Of a stretch of DNA of 64,000 nucleotides, positions 54,754 through 63,235 are shown in pieces. Origin of the DNA: Sporosarcina sp. ACRSM (GTDB taxonomy: Bacteria > Bacillota > Bacilli > Bacillales_A > Planococcaceae). The number at the start of each line of letters is the position of its first letter. The first letter of the stretch is position 1. A program made the position numbers and the translations under genes. Location of the stretch: contig NZ_JAKRNU010000002.1 in assembly GCF_022346545.1 (NCBI RefSeq), positions 328,010 to 392,009 of the forward strand, in the 5' to 3' direction. Under the pieces are notes generated by a model, which was not told where the DNA came from, did no database searches, and saw nothing but the letters and a program-made list of their open reading frames with translations.

Positions 54754-55013
54754 CAATTACGCCTCGGCGTAATTGCGTCCAGATTTTGAATTGCGAATCG
54801 AACAGCGAAGGGTTCGATTTGCCTTAATTTCTGCGTTTTTTGCAGAAATTAAGGCACTTAGATAAGCGCAATTAACTCCCTTCAAAATCTGTGACATCCG
54901 CCGGAGGCTTTAACTTGATTCAGCCGGAGTTGAAACCCCCACTGAATTGAATGCATATTTAGCATTCATCCCGCCATTTATAAAATTGGGGGACTTCTGC
55001 TGAAGCAAGTTAA
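54754..55013 (-). repeat. Structured intergenic repeat, copy E (260 bp) with two inserted hairpins
   Basis: Minus strand: outer stem TTAACTTGCTTCAGC / GCTGAATCAAGTTAA around inner hairpins, the linker GCCTCCGGCGGATGTCA and the terminal AATTACGCC hairpin. The loop of the second stem is enlarged by two more hairpins: GCCTTAATTTCTGC / GCAGAAATTAAGGC (14 bp, perfect) and AATCGAAC / GTTCGATT. The latter module recurs in the copy at 57725. Confidence 0.9.
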
Positions 55014-55110
55014 TCTACCTAAGGTCCATTATATCTTATATTTAAGAACATTGCGGATTCAAAATCAATGTTCCTACATGGTGAATGTTCATATGAAAAG
55101 GTTAATCCGT

Positions 55111-56013
55111 TCATCTAATCAGCTTATTTTTAGACCCTCCTCCTGCGACAAGAATTGCGGAATACAAAACTAATGCGATTCCCAATACCTGCCACGCCAG
55201 CAAATGTTCCCCCAAAAAAAGTACGCCAGTGACTACTGCAACGATAGGTTCTATCGTTGCTAGAATGGAAGCCTTACTAGCTTCTAAATATTTTAGTCCA
55301 GAAGTGTATAACACAAAAGCCGCAACCGTTGAAACTAACGCTAACAATACTGCTGATATCCAAACGTCAACATATTGAAATTGATCAGTCTTTCTGGCAA
55401 TGTCACTTGTTAATAACATGAAAACACTCGTATAAAGAAATGTGTACGTAGTAATTGTCAAAGCAGAATACCGTTTCGTTACAGGTTTACTAAAAATACT
55501 GTACAACGCATAACAAAATCCAGATAAAATCCCTATTAATAAAGTTTTCATAGGTATACTTTCTTGGCCGAGTGGCAGTAGACCAACAACAAATGCACAG
55601 CCTGCAATCGCAAGAGCAAGTGCCCAACCTTTACGAATAGTCAACGGTTCTTTAAAAAAGAGCCTCGATAGCAGGGTTACAAACAAAGGACCTGTATATA
55701 AAAGCGTTACTGCGAGGGATATACTCGATTGAGAAAAAACTTCAAAGTAAAAAAAATTAAAGAAAGCGATACTAAAAATCCCCGCACCCGCGAAGAAAAT
55801 ATGATCTTTTAATCTGGTACGCAACTGAGCACGATAAAATATAGCCATTATTATAATTAAGATTGCAAAGGTGAAAATGGCCCGAACGGCGACCACGTCC
55901 CAAGCCGTGAAACCCCGATCATATAGTGGCACAATAAATAAACCAATTAGCCCCCAACATGCCGCACCAGCAATTGTCATGATATAAACTTTCAAACTCG
56001 ACAGTTTTTCCAT
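55111..56013 (-). CDS. EamA/DMT-family transporter
   Basis: A ten-helix drug/metabolite transporter of about 300 residues with two EamA repeats. Each ends with the pattern LLYTGPLFVTLLSRLFFKEP and ATIEPIVAVVTGVLFLGEHL. Such carriers usually export amino acids or metabolites. It lies between the RpiR regulator and an MFS carrier on the same strand. The substrate is unknown. The start used follows GGGAAG; a GTG three codons upstream is also in frame. Confidence 0.9.
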   Translation of the reverse strand: MEKLSSLKVYIMTIAGAACWGLIGLFIVPLYDRGFTAWDVVAVRAIFTFAILIIIMAIFYRAQLRTRLKDHIFFAGAGIFSIAFFNFFYFEVFSQSSISLAVTLLYTGPLFVTLLSRLFFKEPLTIRKGWALALAIAGCAFVVGLLPLGQESIPMKTLLIGILSGFCYALYSIFSKPVTKRYSALTITTYTFLYTSVFMLLTSDIARKTDQFQYVDVWISAVLLALVSTVAAFVLYTSGLKYLEASKASILATIEPIVAVVTGVLFLGEHLLAWQVLGIALVLYSAILVAGGGSKNKLIR

Positions 56014-56209
56014 ATCATTCACTTCCCTATTCAGTTATGCGCTAGATCCATTCCTCAAAACGTTATGATTTTATTTATTTTTCCGGATAATTATGAATAA
56101 AGCAAGACAACATTTTCATCTTTCATTGTTTTGCGTCATAACCAGTCCTACAAAATGAAAGTCACCTATCCGATGAGCCGGTAGATGACTACTCCTTAGT
56201 ACATGTCGA

Positions 56210-57634
56210 TTATTTTTCTCTTAATCTCGTTTCCGATGCACTAAGAGTTCCCCCTATACCATTAGCAGTTTTGTTCGATACAAAGCTACCTTGCTTTAAA
56301 GGTCCGGATTTGTTGATGGAACTGGATTGTGCCAAGCTCATATTCTTAGTTTCCGGAGCCATGAAAAGAGAAATTAAAAATCCTAGGAAAAGCAAACCAC
56401 CACAAATATATAGCGTAGCGGCCAAACCAAAATTCCCCAAAAAGAACGGAAAGACAAACGTTCCAATCGCAGAGGCAAAACGAGTCACTCCTGTGATAAA
56501 ACCCATTGCTGTACCGCGAATATGAGTTGGAAAGAGCTCATTCGGATAGATCCATTGATGGGCTCCCATCGCCGTATTAAACGTCCCATAGACTATAAAG
56601 AGCAATAGGATTAGACTAAATGGTGTATTCAATCCAGAGGTTGCTCCAAGTACGATTAAAGCGATTCCAGATATTAAAAATGGCAAGATGAGCGTAGGTC
56701 TCCTTCCATATTTTTCAACTAAATAAAGAGCAGGAAGTAAGCCGATAAGATAGACTATATTAATGATTGCTGATCCAAGATATTCTCTGGAACCATCAGC
56801 AAAACCAAATTGTGCAAGGATTTCAGGGATATAGGTTCCTATACCAAAAGTAGGTATGACTGAAAGCGACCAGAAAGCCGACACAAAAAATATCCATTTT
56901 CCATATCCATTTCGGAACATATCCAAAAAGGTGGTTTTCTTCTGTGCCTTTGGTTCGTTCGACATGATGACATGTTCCCCGAATATTTTCTGAACAAGAG
57001 CGTTTGCTTCTTTTTCTTTTCCTTTGCTAGCCAGCCAAAGCGGAGATTCCGGCATATTTAAACGTGCCAAAAGCATGATGGCTACTGGAACCGCACTGCT
57101 TGCAAGCATCCATCTCCAGCTCGTATCACCTAACGAGAGCAACAAGTAACCGACCAAAAAGGAACTGGCGTAACCGACATACCAAAATCCATTAAGTCCT
57201 CCAAGTAAAGAACCTCGATTTTTTTTCGGTGAAAATTCTGCCATCAATGCTCCTGCAATTGGGTAATCTGCCCCGATTGCAATCCCTAAAATAAATCGTA
57301 AAAGTACCAACTGACTAGGATCATTGATATAAAACTGAAGAATAGACACAATAAGCATGACAAGCATATCAATGAGAAACATTGTTTTCCGACCAATAAT
57401 GTCTGTGAGATAGCCGCCTATTATCCCACCTACAAACATACCCGCTAGAGTTGCCATCCCTATTAGGCCCGTCATGGTCACAGATAAATCAAACTGGGTA
57501 TGCATGACAGAAAGTGCTACCGCTATAATCCCGATAATATACCCATCTATGAATGTACTTCCACTGGCGTAGGCAAATATTTTATAATGGAATCTGTTTA
57601 TGGGCAGATCTTCCATTGTTCGAACCTTATTCAT
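56210..57634 (-). CDS. MFS transporter, sugar porter-like
   Basis: A 12-helix major facilitator of about 474 residues: GGYLTDIIGRKTMFLIDM, DYPIAGALMAEFSPKKNRG and VEKYGRRPTLILP are the conserved loops, and APETKNMSL closes the transport domain in sugar-porter style. The roughly 50-residue C-terminal tail is Ser/Gly-rich. The start follows GGGGGAGAAG. A cre-like site 48 bases upstream suggests glucose repression and a carbon source as substrate. Confidence 0.9.
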   Translation of the reverse strand: MNKVRTMEDLPINRFHYKIFAYASGSTFIDGYIIGIIAVALSVMHTQFDLSVTMTGLIGMATLAGMFVGGIIGGYLTDIIGRKTMFLIDMLVMLIVSILQFYINDPSQLVLLRFILGIAIGADYPIAGALMAEFSPKKNRGSLLGGLNGFWYVGYASSFLVGYLLLSLGDTSWRWMLASSAVPVAIMLLARLNMPESPLWLASKGKEKEANALVQKIFGEHVIMSNEPKAQKKTTFLDMFRNGYGKWIFFVSAFWSLSVIPTFGIGTYIPEILAQFGFADGSREYLGSAIINIVYLIGLLPALYLVEKYGRRPTLILPFLISGIALIVLGATSGLNTPFSLILLLFIVYGTFNTAMGAHQWIYPNELFPTHIRGTAMGFITGVTRFASAIGTFVFPFFLGNFGLAATLYICGGLLFLGFLISLFMAPETKNMSLAQSSSINKSGPLKQGSFVSNKTANGIGGTLSASETRLREK

Positions 57635-57681
57635 AAACTTCTCCCCCAATTATTAAAGTGATTTTTTCGATTCAGCTTATT

Positions 57682-57696
57682 GGTAAGCGTTTACAT
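57682..57696 (-). promoter_or_regulatory. cre-like CcpA site upstream of the MFS gene
   Basis: ATGTAAACGCTTACC on the minus strand fits the catabolite-responsive consensus except the last base, and has the strong AACGCTT core. It lies about 48 bases upstream of the start codon. Confidence 0.65.
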
Positions 57697-57724
57697 TATT
57701 TGAGGTTACAGTCTTTTTCCATAC

Positions 57725-57886
57725 GACATCCGCCAGCCTACAGGAGATGGTACAGGCAACCGTTGCCGATCGAATAGCGAATGGTTCGATTGGCAACGGT
57801 TGCCTTATCCTATTCAATTAGCGGGAGTTCTCTGTAGCTGCCGCTTCGCTTTCAGTACAAAACATTTGCTGAATGAAGAGTAAACT
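57725..57886 (-). repeat. Structured repeat variant, copy F1 (about 160 bp)
   Basis: Divergent member: on the minus strand it opens with CTTCATTCAGC, the TTGTACTGAAAGCGAAGCG module and ACTCCCGCTAATTG, then a 14-bp perfect stem AGGCAACCGTTGCC / GGCAACGGTTGCCT capped by the ATCGAA..GGTTCGAT hairpin. It ends in GGCGGATGTC, the linker seen in other copies. The CAGATTTTGAA stem and terminal hairpin are missing. Confidence 0.75.
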
Positions 57887-57895
57887 ATGCTTAAT

Positions 57896-58066
57896 CAATT
57901 ACGCCTTGGCGTAATTGCGTCCAGATTTTGAATTGCGCTTTCTCATGGCTGGTGCCTTAGCCTGAGTTCCTCTAATCAGCAGGAAGTTTGGACTCCCCTT
58001 TAGAAATGCATTCTGGCATTCATCTCACCACTTATGGAAGTGGGGACTTCTGCTGAATCAACTTAA
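57896..58066 (-). repeat. Structured intergenic repeat, copy F2 (171 bp)
   Basis: Ten bases from F1. It has the AATTACGCC terminal hairpin, one arm of the CAGATTTTGAATTGCG stem and the inner hairpins (CCACTT / AAGTGG, ATGCC / GGCAT), but the linker and the partner arm have been replaced by unrelated bases. Its last bases (GTTAAG) include the stop codon of the amine oxidoreductase gene at 58063. Confidence 0.82.
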
Positions 58067-59454
58067 CTAGAAATCAAGACCTCGAGTTTCCTCTCTTTTT
58101 GTGATCCGTCAAATTCAAAATCTAGTAGGCTGTTAATATTTTGGGCTGCGGTGAATCCTGTTTGAATGGCTGTTTCAGTATATAGCGTGCCTAAATAATC
58201 GCCTGCTAAGAACAACCGCCCCGCAGATTTTGTTAAAATGGGCTGTATTTTTTCACGTCCTGGAAAAATATAAGCGGATCCTAGTGGAAATTTATTGACT
58301 TGAGCCTCCACTACATGATCACTAAAACCAGGAAAAATTTCATTTAAATCTTTCAAATATACTTGGATAATTTCCTCATCCGTTTTATCAAGTAGTCGTC
58401 GCCCACTTTCCCCCGGTGAAAAAGTCATTATACTGCTGCCTGGTTGCCTCTTCGTTTCCATTGAACGGACTAGATTAGATTGATGAAGAATAATGTCGAA
58501 TGACCTTTTAGGCGTAGCAAAGGCATATACATCATCCCAAACTTGAGGCCCTATTTCATTCGTTAAAAATGCAGCACTGACATGTGGACCATAGGTAACT
58601 TGACCAAGAGCATCTGCGATTTCTGGGTCAATGTTTACCGCTATTTTTTTGGTAATTGGAGCAGGCGTTGCAAGGACCGCATAATGCGCTTCCTCCACGT
58701 GCTCCACGCCGTGTTGTAGATAGCGTACGGCAACTGAATCTTCTCTCTGAAGAACCTCTACCACTTGTGCATTGAGTTGAACTCGTTCACCTAATGTTGT
58801 TGCAATCGTGTTCGTCAGCGTCGAAGGACCCCCAACAATATTTCTCGATAACCCTTCACTCTTGTCCCATATCAAGTTGAAGTATCCCACACCAGATCCA
58901 GCTGTCATTGTCTCCGGACTGCCAGTCGAACGGCTGACGGTTGGTCTAAAAATCGCATCTGCGTCTGGCGGTAATTTACCCGTAAATTCGGCAAACGTTC
59001 GATCACTCATAAATTCTAACACTCGTTGTTGTTGAACTCGGTAGTCTTCCGCCGGACGTTTTTTTGCTATTTTGCTATACTTGACGACAGCTGCACGCAC
59101 TTTAGCACCTGCGCGTATCATCGCAAATCTAGACTTCCATGACATCGGGACCCTAAATGGATAGAATTCAACTCGCCCCCCTAACAGCAACTTTCCATTC
59201 AGATGCATGGCGGATAAAATTCCGGGTACAGGTAATGCAGTTGTCCCAACCGATTGAAATAATTCATCTGTAGCTGAACCAGCTCCCGCATAGAGATGTC
59301 CGCCCCAATTTAACCAATAATCTCCCCGGCGTTCAGATCGTACACGCCCACCTACCCGATTATCGGATTCTAAAAGTAAAATATCATGGTGTTTCAGGCG
59401 CCAGGCAGCAGACAAACCAGCCAGTCCGCCGCCTATGATAATGACATCTTTCAT
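58063..59454 (-). CDS. FAD-dependent amine oxidoreductase family protein
   Basis: A flavoprotein of 463 residues in the monoamine oxidase/phytoene desaturase/protoporphyrinogen oxidase fold. DVIIIGGGLAGLSAAWRL is the FAD ADP-binding motif and LLESDNRVGGRVRSE the second. The C-terminal FAD motif reads GRLFLAGDYLGTLYTETAIQ (about 420). It follows the DapA-family gene by about 30 bases, so an amine or amino acid derivative is a likely substrate, though a desaturase role is possible. The ATG used follows GGGAGG. Its stop codon falls on the edge of repeat copy F2. Confidence 0.88.
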   Translation of the reverse strand: MKDVIIIGGGLAGLSAAWRLKHHDILLLESDNRVGGRVRSERRGDYWLNWGGHLYAGAGSATDELFQSVGTTALPVPGILSAMHLNGKLLLGGRVEFYPFRVPMSWKSRFAMIRAGAKVRAAVVKYSKIAKKRPAEDYRVQQQRVLEFMSDRTFAEFTGKLPPDADAIFRPTVSRSTGSPETMTAGSGVGYFNLIWDKSEGLSRNIVGGPSTLTNTIATTLGERVQLNAQVVEVLQREDSVAVRYLQHGVEHVEEAHYAVLATPAPITKKIAVNIDPEIADALGQVTYGPHVSAAFLTNEIGPQVWDDVYAFATPKRSFDIILHQSNLVRSMETKRQPGSSIMTFSPGESGRRLLDKTDEEIIQVYLKDLNEIFPGFSDHVVEAQVNKFPLGSAYIFPGREKIQPILTKSAGRLFLAGDYLGTLYTETAIQTGFTAAQNINSLLDFEFDGSQKERKLEVLISS

Positions 59455-59484
59455 TCGATTTCCTCCCATCCCTTGTGCATTTAC

Positions 59485-60390
59485 TTAGTTGAGTTGTTTC
59501 AATCTTAGTTCCCCTAATTCACTTAAGACTGCTTTAATCTTTGATTTGTAATTTTCGGAAGCAGATACGAGTGGCAATCTACTCGATCCACCTGGTAATC
59601 CTAGTGCTTCCAGGCCAGCCTTCACTGTTCCCGGAATCGTTTCTTCTTCAATGACATTATATAAAGCCATCAGTTCCTGATTTAATGTAGTTGCTTCTTT
59701 TAAATTGTTTTCATTCACGATCAGATCATAGAGTTTTGCCAGTTTCTTCGGAGCCAAGTTATGGACCACTCCAATAGCACCTTGTCCCCCTAATGCCAAT
59801 GTAGGTAGGATTAAATGTTCAAATCCTGTCAATACCGCAAAGTTTGGATTATCTTTTGTCAATGCAAGCAGTTTGGAAGTGTGCTGTCCGTCCGCCGTAT
59901 TTTTAATGCCGACAATGCCCTCTATTTGACTGATTTCATGAATCAATTCCGGATCAAGTTCAACGCCCGTCGCATCCGGATAATGATAAATAACAATTCC
60001 AATGTTTGTGCTTTCAGCTACCGCCTTGTAATGATCAATAATTCCTTGTCTACTTGTTGTCATGTAATAAGGATTAATAACCAAAGCAGAAGTCGCACCC
60101 ACTTCAACCGCATATTGCGTCAGGTTGATTGTATCTGCTGTACGATGACATCCTGTTCCCGCCATAACCGGTACTCTACCGTTTGCTGTTTCACACACAA
60201 ATTTAATGACTTCTTTTCGTTCTTCCATGCTCATTAGTGAGTATTCTCCAGTACTTCCTCCCACTAAGAGACCGTGCATGCCCCCATCTATCAAGTGTTC
60301 GATCAGTTGTTCAAGCCCCTTAAAGTCAATACTGTTATCTTCATTCAAAGGTGTTGGTAAAGCCGGAATCATTCCAAATGGTTTATACAT
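59485..60390 (-). CDS. Dihydrodipicolinate synthase family lyase (DapA-like)
   Basis: A class I aldolase/lyase of about 301 residues in the DapA/NanA family. GGSTGEYSLMSMEER is the pyruvate-carboxylate loop, IYHYPDATG holds the catalytic Tyr, and VGIKNTADG the Schiff-base Lys (about 165). No other lysine synthesis gene lies nearby, and the aldehyde dehydrogenase upstream suggests a catabolic lyase or deaminase, such as the keto-deoxy sugar acid or hydroxyproline-type dehydratases that feed a semialdehyde dehydrogenase. The start follows GAGGGGG. Confidence 0.9.
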   Translation of the reverse strand: MYKPFGMIPALPTPLNEDNSIDFKGLEQLIEHLIDGGMHGLLVGGSTGEYSLMSMEERKEVIKFVCETANGRVPVMAGTGCHRTADTINLTQYAVEVGATSALVINPYYMTTSRQGIIDHYKAVAESTNIGIVIYHYPDATGVELDPELIHEISQIEGIVGIKNTADGQHTSKLLALTKDNPNFAVLTGFEHLILPTLALGGQGAIGVVHNLAPKKLAKLYDLIVNENNLKEATTLNQELMALYNVIEEETIPGTVKAGLEALGLPGGSSRLPLVSASENYKSKIKAVLSELGELRLKQLN

Positions 60391-60437
60391 AGTTATCCCC
60401 CTCATAATTGTGATTAAATGTATAAAAAATTCAAAAA

Positions 60438-61928
60438 TTACTTTCGTTTAATATTTACATAGACACTTTTCACTTCTGTATAGTTCTCCAAGCCATATTC
60501 TCCGCCCATTTCGCGTCCAATACCTGATTGTTTGTATCCGCCGAACGGCATCGTCTCCCACTCAAGACCAACGTCGTTAATCCAAACCGTTCCCGCTTGT
60601 AGTTTATGAGTAATATAATGACCCGTTTTTATATTCTCTGTCCAAACACTAGCAGCTAAACCATAATCGCTATCATTAGCCCTTTTAATGACTTCTTCAA
60701 CCGTATCAAAAACCAAAATAGACATAACTGGGCCGAAGATCTCTTCACGTGCGATCGTCATGTCATCTTCTACATCTGCAAAGATCGTTGGTTGGACGAA
60801 ATAACCTTTATCAAATGTTTTTTCATCTGTCACAAGACGCGCACCTTCTTTTTTTCCTTGCTCAATGTAGCGAAGAACTGCTTGTTGCTGTTTCGCCGAA
60901 ACGAGAGGACCCATCTCTGTTTCCGGATCCAAACCTAGACCTAGTTTCAACTTGTTCACACGTTCCGCCAATGCTTGTACTACTCGTTCATAATGTTTGC
61001 GGTGAACGTAGATTCGTGTACATGCACTACAGTTTTGTCCATGGTTGTACATTGTGCCGTTAAATGCCCCTTCAATTGCTTCCTCTAAATTGGCGTCTTC
61101 TAAGATGATTGCAGGTGATTTACCACCTAGTTCGAGCGTGACGCCTTTGATTTGATCCGCAGCTTTCTTCATGACTTCTTTTCCGACAGCTGTTGATCCT
61201 GTGAATGACACTTTGTCCACTTGCTCATGCGTGACAATTGCATCTCCAATTACACGACCAGCACCAGGTGTGATGTTAACAACACCGTCAGGAAAGCCAG
61301 CTTCTTTAAATAGTTTTGCTATATAAAGTAGCGTAAGCGGTGTTTCACTTGCCGGTTTAATCACAACTGTACAACCAACGGCTAAGGCGGAGCCTAGCTT
61401 CCAAGCAGCCATCAAGAGAGGGAAATTCCATGGAATGATTTGTCCTACAACCCCGACAGGTTCATGCGTCGTGTAACACACATAATCCGGTGATACTTGT
61501 GTCGTTTTTCCTTGTATTTTCGTTGCAAAACCCGAATAATATCTGAAATGTTGGATGGACCCTTCAATATCATCTGTTAAAGCGACATGATAGGGCTTCC
61601 CGTTATCTAGTGTCTCAAGTTGTGCAAGCTCTTCACGGTTCTCCTCCAAAAGATCAGCAAACTTGTAAAGAAGACGTGATCGTGTAGCCGCTTCCATTTC
61701 TGACCATTCACCTTCGTCAAACGCTTTTCTTGCAGCTTGAACGGCAATATCGATATCTTCCGTTTGCGCTTCACTCACTTGTGCAATGACTTCTTCGGTA
61801 GCAGGATTAATGACATCGAATGTTTTCCCACTAATCGCTGGCACGTATTCCCCGTTAATATAAAGACCTATACATTCATCCAAGAACTTTTCCACTTTCG
61901 GTTTTAATCGAAAATCAGTTGCCTCCAT
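60438..61928 (-). CDS. Aldehyde dehydrogenase family protein (ALDH2/BetB-like)
   Basis: A 496-residue aldehyde dehydrogenase with IIPWNFPLLMAAWKL, FTGSTAVGKEV, LELGGKSPAII (general-base Glu), NHGQNCSACTR (catalytic Cys) and EEIFGPVMSI. The length and LELGGKSP form place it with the ALDH2/betaine aldehyde group, apart from the two SSADH-like enzymes at 26325 and 37853. It is first of the ALDH, DapA-family, amine oxidoreductase operon. The start at MEATDFRLKPKVEKF has AAAGGGGCG upstream. Confidence 0.93.
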   Translation of the reverse strand: MEATDFRLKPKVEKFLDECIGLYINGEYVPAISGKTFDVINPATEEVIAQVSEAQTEDIDIAVQAARKAFDEGEWSEMEAATRSRLLYKFADLLEENREELAQLETLDNGKPYHVALTDDIEGSIQHFRYYSGFATKIQGKTTQVSPDYVCYTTHEPVGVVGQIIPWNFPLLMAAWKLGSALAVGCTVVIKPASETPLTLLYIAKLFKEAGFPDGVVNITPGAGRVIGDAIVTHEQVDKVSFTGSTAVGKEVMKKAADQIKGVTLELGGKSPAIILEDANLEEAIEGAFNGTMYNHGQNCSACTRIYVHRKHYERVVQALAERVNKLKLGLGLDPETEMGPLVSAKQQQAVLRYIEQGKKEGARLVTDEKTFDKGYFVQPTIFADVEDDMTIAREEIFGPVMSILVFDTVEEVIKRANDSDYGLAASVWTENIKTGHYITHKLQAGTVWINDVGLEWETMPFGGYKQSGIGREMGGEYGLENYTEVKSVYVNIKRK

Positions 61929-62368
61929 TTTATTTATCGCCCCTTTTCAATCTTTGATATTTTCAATTTCAAAACGATAAATAGTTCTATTTTTTCTAAC
62001 TATTTATTAAATTGAATATTAGCATAAAAACGAATTGTTGTAAACCATTTTTTATAAAAGGGAACAAAATAATTCATTTAACCAATATTCTTAATACTGA
62101 TATTCTGGGTAGAAGAAGATTTCAAGCGAAATAGAAAACCTTGTCTATGAAGGGATACCCTGCTTTTCTACGCATGTGTTGACTGCTATGTCAAAGGAGA
62201 TAAATGTGCATAAAATTATTTTTCAAAATCAATTCAACCAGTTTCTCTACAATAAAAAAACACCTAAAACATTCAACAAAGTTTTAGATGACCTTTATTG
62301 TCGCGACATTTTCCCTCACAAACCTATTGACGGGGTTCGACAAGATATATTCTTACTTTGTAAAAATA
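61929..62368. other. Intergenic stretch between the ALDH operon and the tRNA array
   Basis: AT-rich. It contains the probable promoter of the aldehyde dehydrogenase operon at its left end and a small hairpin CTAAAAC / GTTTTAG near 62270. A plus-strand frame of 73 codons (62176-62397) runs into the tRNA terminator and has no convincing features. I see no gene. Confidence 0.5.
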
Positions 62369-62415
62369 AAAAAATATCCTATCAAGTTTATGAATAACTT
62401 GATAGGATATTTTTT
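62369..62415. terminator. Terminator of the tRNA operon
   Basis: A perfect 20-bp stem from AAAAAATATCCTATCAAGTT (a 7-nt loop), only seven bases past the last tRNA (Glu) on the minus strand. Flanking A/T runs allow it to work in both directions. Confidence 0.9.
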
Positions 62416-62421
62416 CTTGTA

Positions 62422-62493
62422 TGACCCCTACGGGATTCGAACCCGTGTTACCGCCGTGAAAGGGCGGTGTCTTAACCGCTTGACCAAGGGGCC
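62422..62493 (-). tRNA. tRNA-Glu (anticodon TTC)
   Basis: Cloverleaf with acceptor GGCCCCT / AGGGGTC, anticodon loop CTTTCAC and T-arm GGGTTCGAATCCC. Last tRNA of the operon. CCA is not encoded. Confidence 0.95.
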
Positions 62494-62502
62494 ATAAAAA
62501 CA

Positions 62503-62593
62503 TGGCGGAGAAGGAGGGATTCGAACCCTCGCACCGCTTACGCGATCTATGCCCTTAGCAGGGGCACCTCTTGAGCCACTTGAGTACTTCCCC
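62503..62593 (-). tRNA. tRNA-Ser (anticodon GCT)
   Basis: Class II tRNA with a long variable arm (ATAGATCGCGTAAGCGGT region), anticodon loop CTGCTAA and an encoded CCA. Confidence 0.95.
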
Positions 62594-62598
62594 GAGAT

Positions 62599-62673
62599 TG
62601 GCTCCGCAGGTAGGATTCGAACCTACGACCGATCGGTTAACAGCCGATTGCTCTACCACTGAGCTACTGCGGA
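62599..62673 (-). tRNA. tRNA-Asn (anticodon GTT)
   Basis: Acceptor TCCGCAG / CTGCGGA, anticodon loop CTGTTAA, encoded GCCA end. Confidence 0.95.
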
Positions 62674-62674
62674 A

Positions 62675-62751
<77 letters not shown>

Positions 62752-62752
62752 T

Positions 62753-62826
62753 TGGAGCGGGTGAAGGGAATCGAACCCTCATCATCAGCTTGGAAGGCTG
62801 AGGTTTTACCACTAAACTACACCCGC
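62753..62826 (-). tRNA. tRNA-Gly (anticodon TCC)
   Basis: Acceptor GCGGGTG / CACCCGC, anticodon loop CTTCCAA, encoded CCA. Confidence 0.95.
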
Positions 62827-62833
62827 ATTATCA

Positions 62834-62909
62834 TGGTGGCTCAGGACGGAATCGAACCGCCGACACAAGGATTTTCAGTCCTTTGCTCTACCGACTGAGC
62901 TACTGAGCC
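62834..62909 (-). tRNA. tRNA-Phe (anticodon GAA)
   Basis: Acceptor GGCTCAG / CTGAGCC, anticodon loop CTGAAAA, encoded CCA. Confidence 0.95.
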
Positions 62910-62931
62910 ACATGTATGTATTTTTTAAAAA

Positions 62932-63007
62932 TGGCGGTCCCGACCGGGATCGAACCGGCGATCTCCTGCGTGACAGGCAGGCATGTTAACCGCTACACCA
63001 CGGGACC
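62932..63007 (-). tRNA. tRNA-Asp (anticodon GTC)
   Basis: Acceptor GGTCCCG / CGGGACC, anticodon loop CTGTCAC, encoded CCA. Confidence 0.95.
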
Positions 63008-63009
63008 AT

Positions 63010-63085
<76 letters not shown>

Positions 63086-63127
63086 ATAATATTAATTCGT
63101 TTGTTCAGATTCACCATTTAACTTAAA

Positions 63128-63220
63128 TGGCGGAGGAAGAGGGATTCGAACCCCCGCGGGCTTTAACACCCCTGTCGGTTTTCAAGACCGATCCCTTCAG
63201 CCAGGCTTGGGTATTCCTCC
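63128..63220 (-). tRNA. tRNA-Ser (anticodon TGA)
   Basis: Class II tRNA with a long variable arm, acceptor GGAGGAA / TTCCTCC, anticodon loop CTTGAAA, encoded GCCA. Confidence 0.95.
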
Positions 63221-63235
63221 GTGAAATATAGTTAC

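Noticed and set aside
11564..58066. Complete IS200/IS605 insertion sequences at the repeat sites
   Set aside because: No TnpA or TnpB reading frame is found in or next to any copy. The elements are 127-260 bp and lack coding capacity, apart from the captured amidohydrolase tail.
58063..59454. Phytoene desaturase partner of the squalene/phytoene synthase gene at 50712
   Set aside because: It is 7 kb away in a different operon, and its length and motifs fit general amine oxidoreductases equally well, so no carotenoid pathway is claimed.
59485..60390. dapA for lysine biosynthesis
   Set aside because: It is in an operon with an aldehyde dehydrogenase and a flavin oxidoreductase and away from lysine genes, so a catabolic family member is more likely.
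62176..62397. 73-codon plus-strand frame left of the tRNA array
   Set aside because: It runs through the tRNA operon terminator, so its end is dictated by the hairpin sequence. The protein is Lys/Asn/Phe-rich without any pattern.
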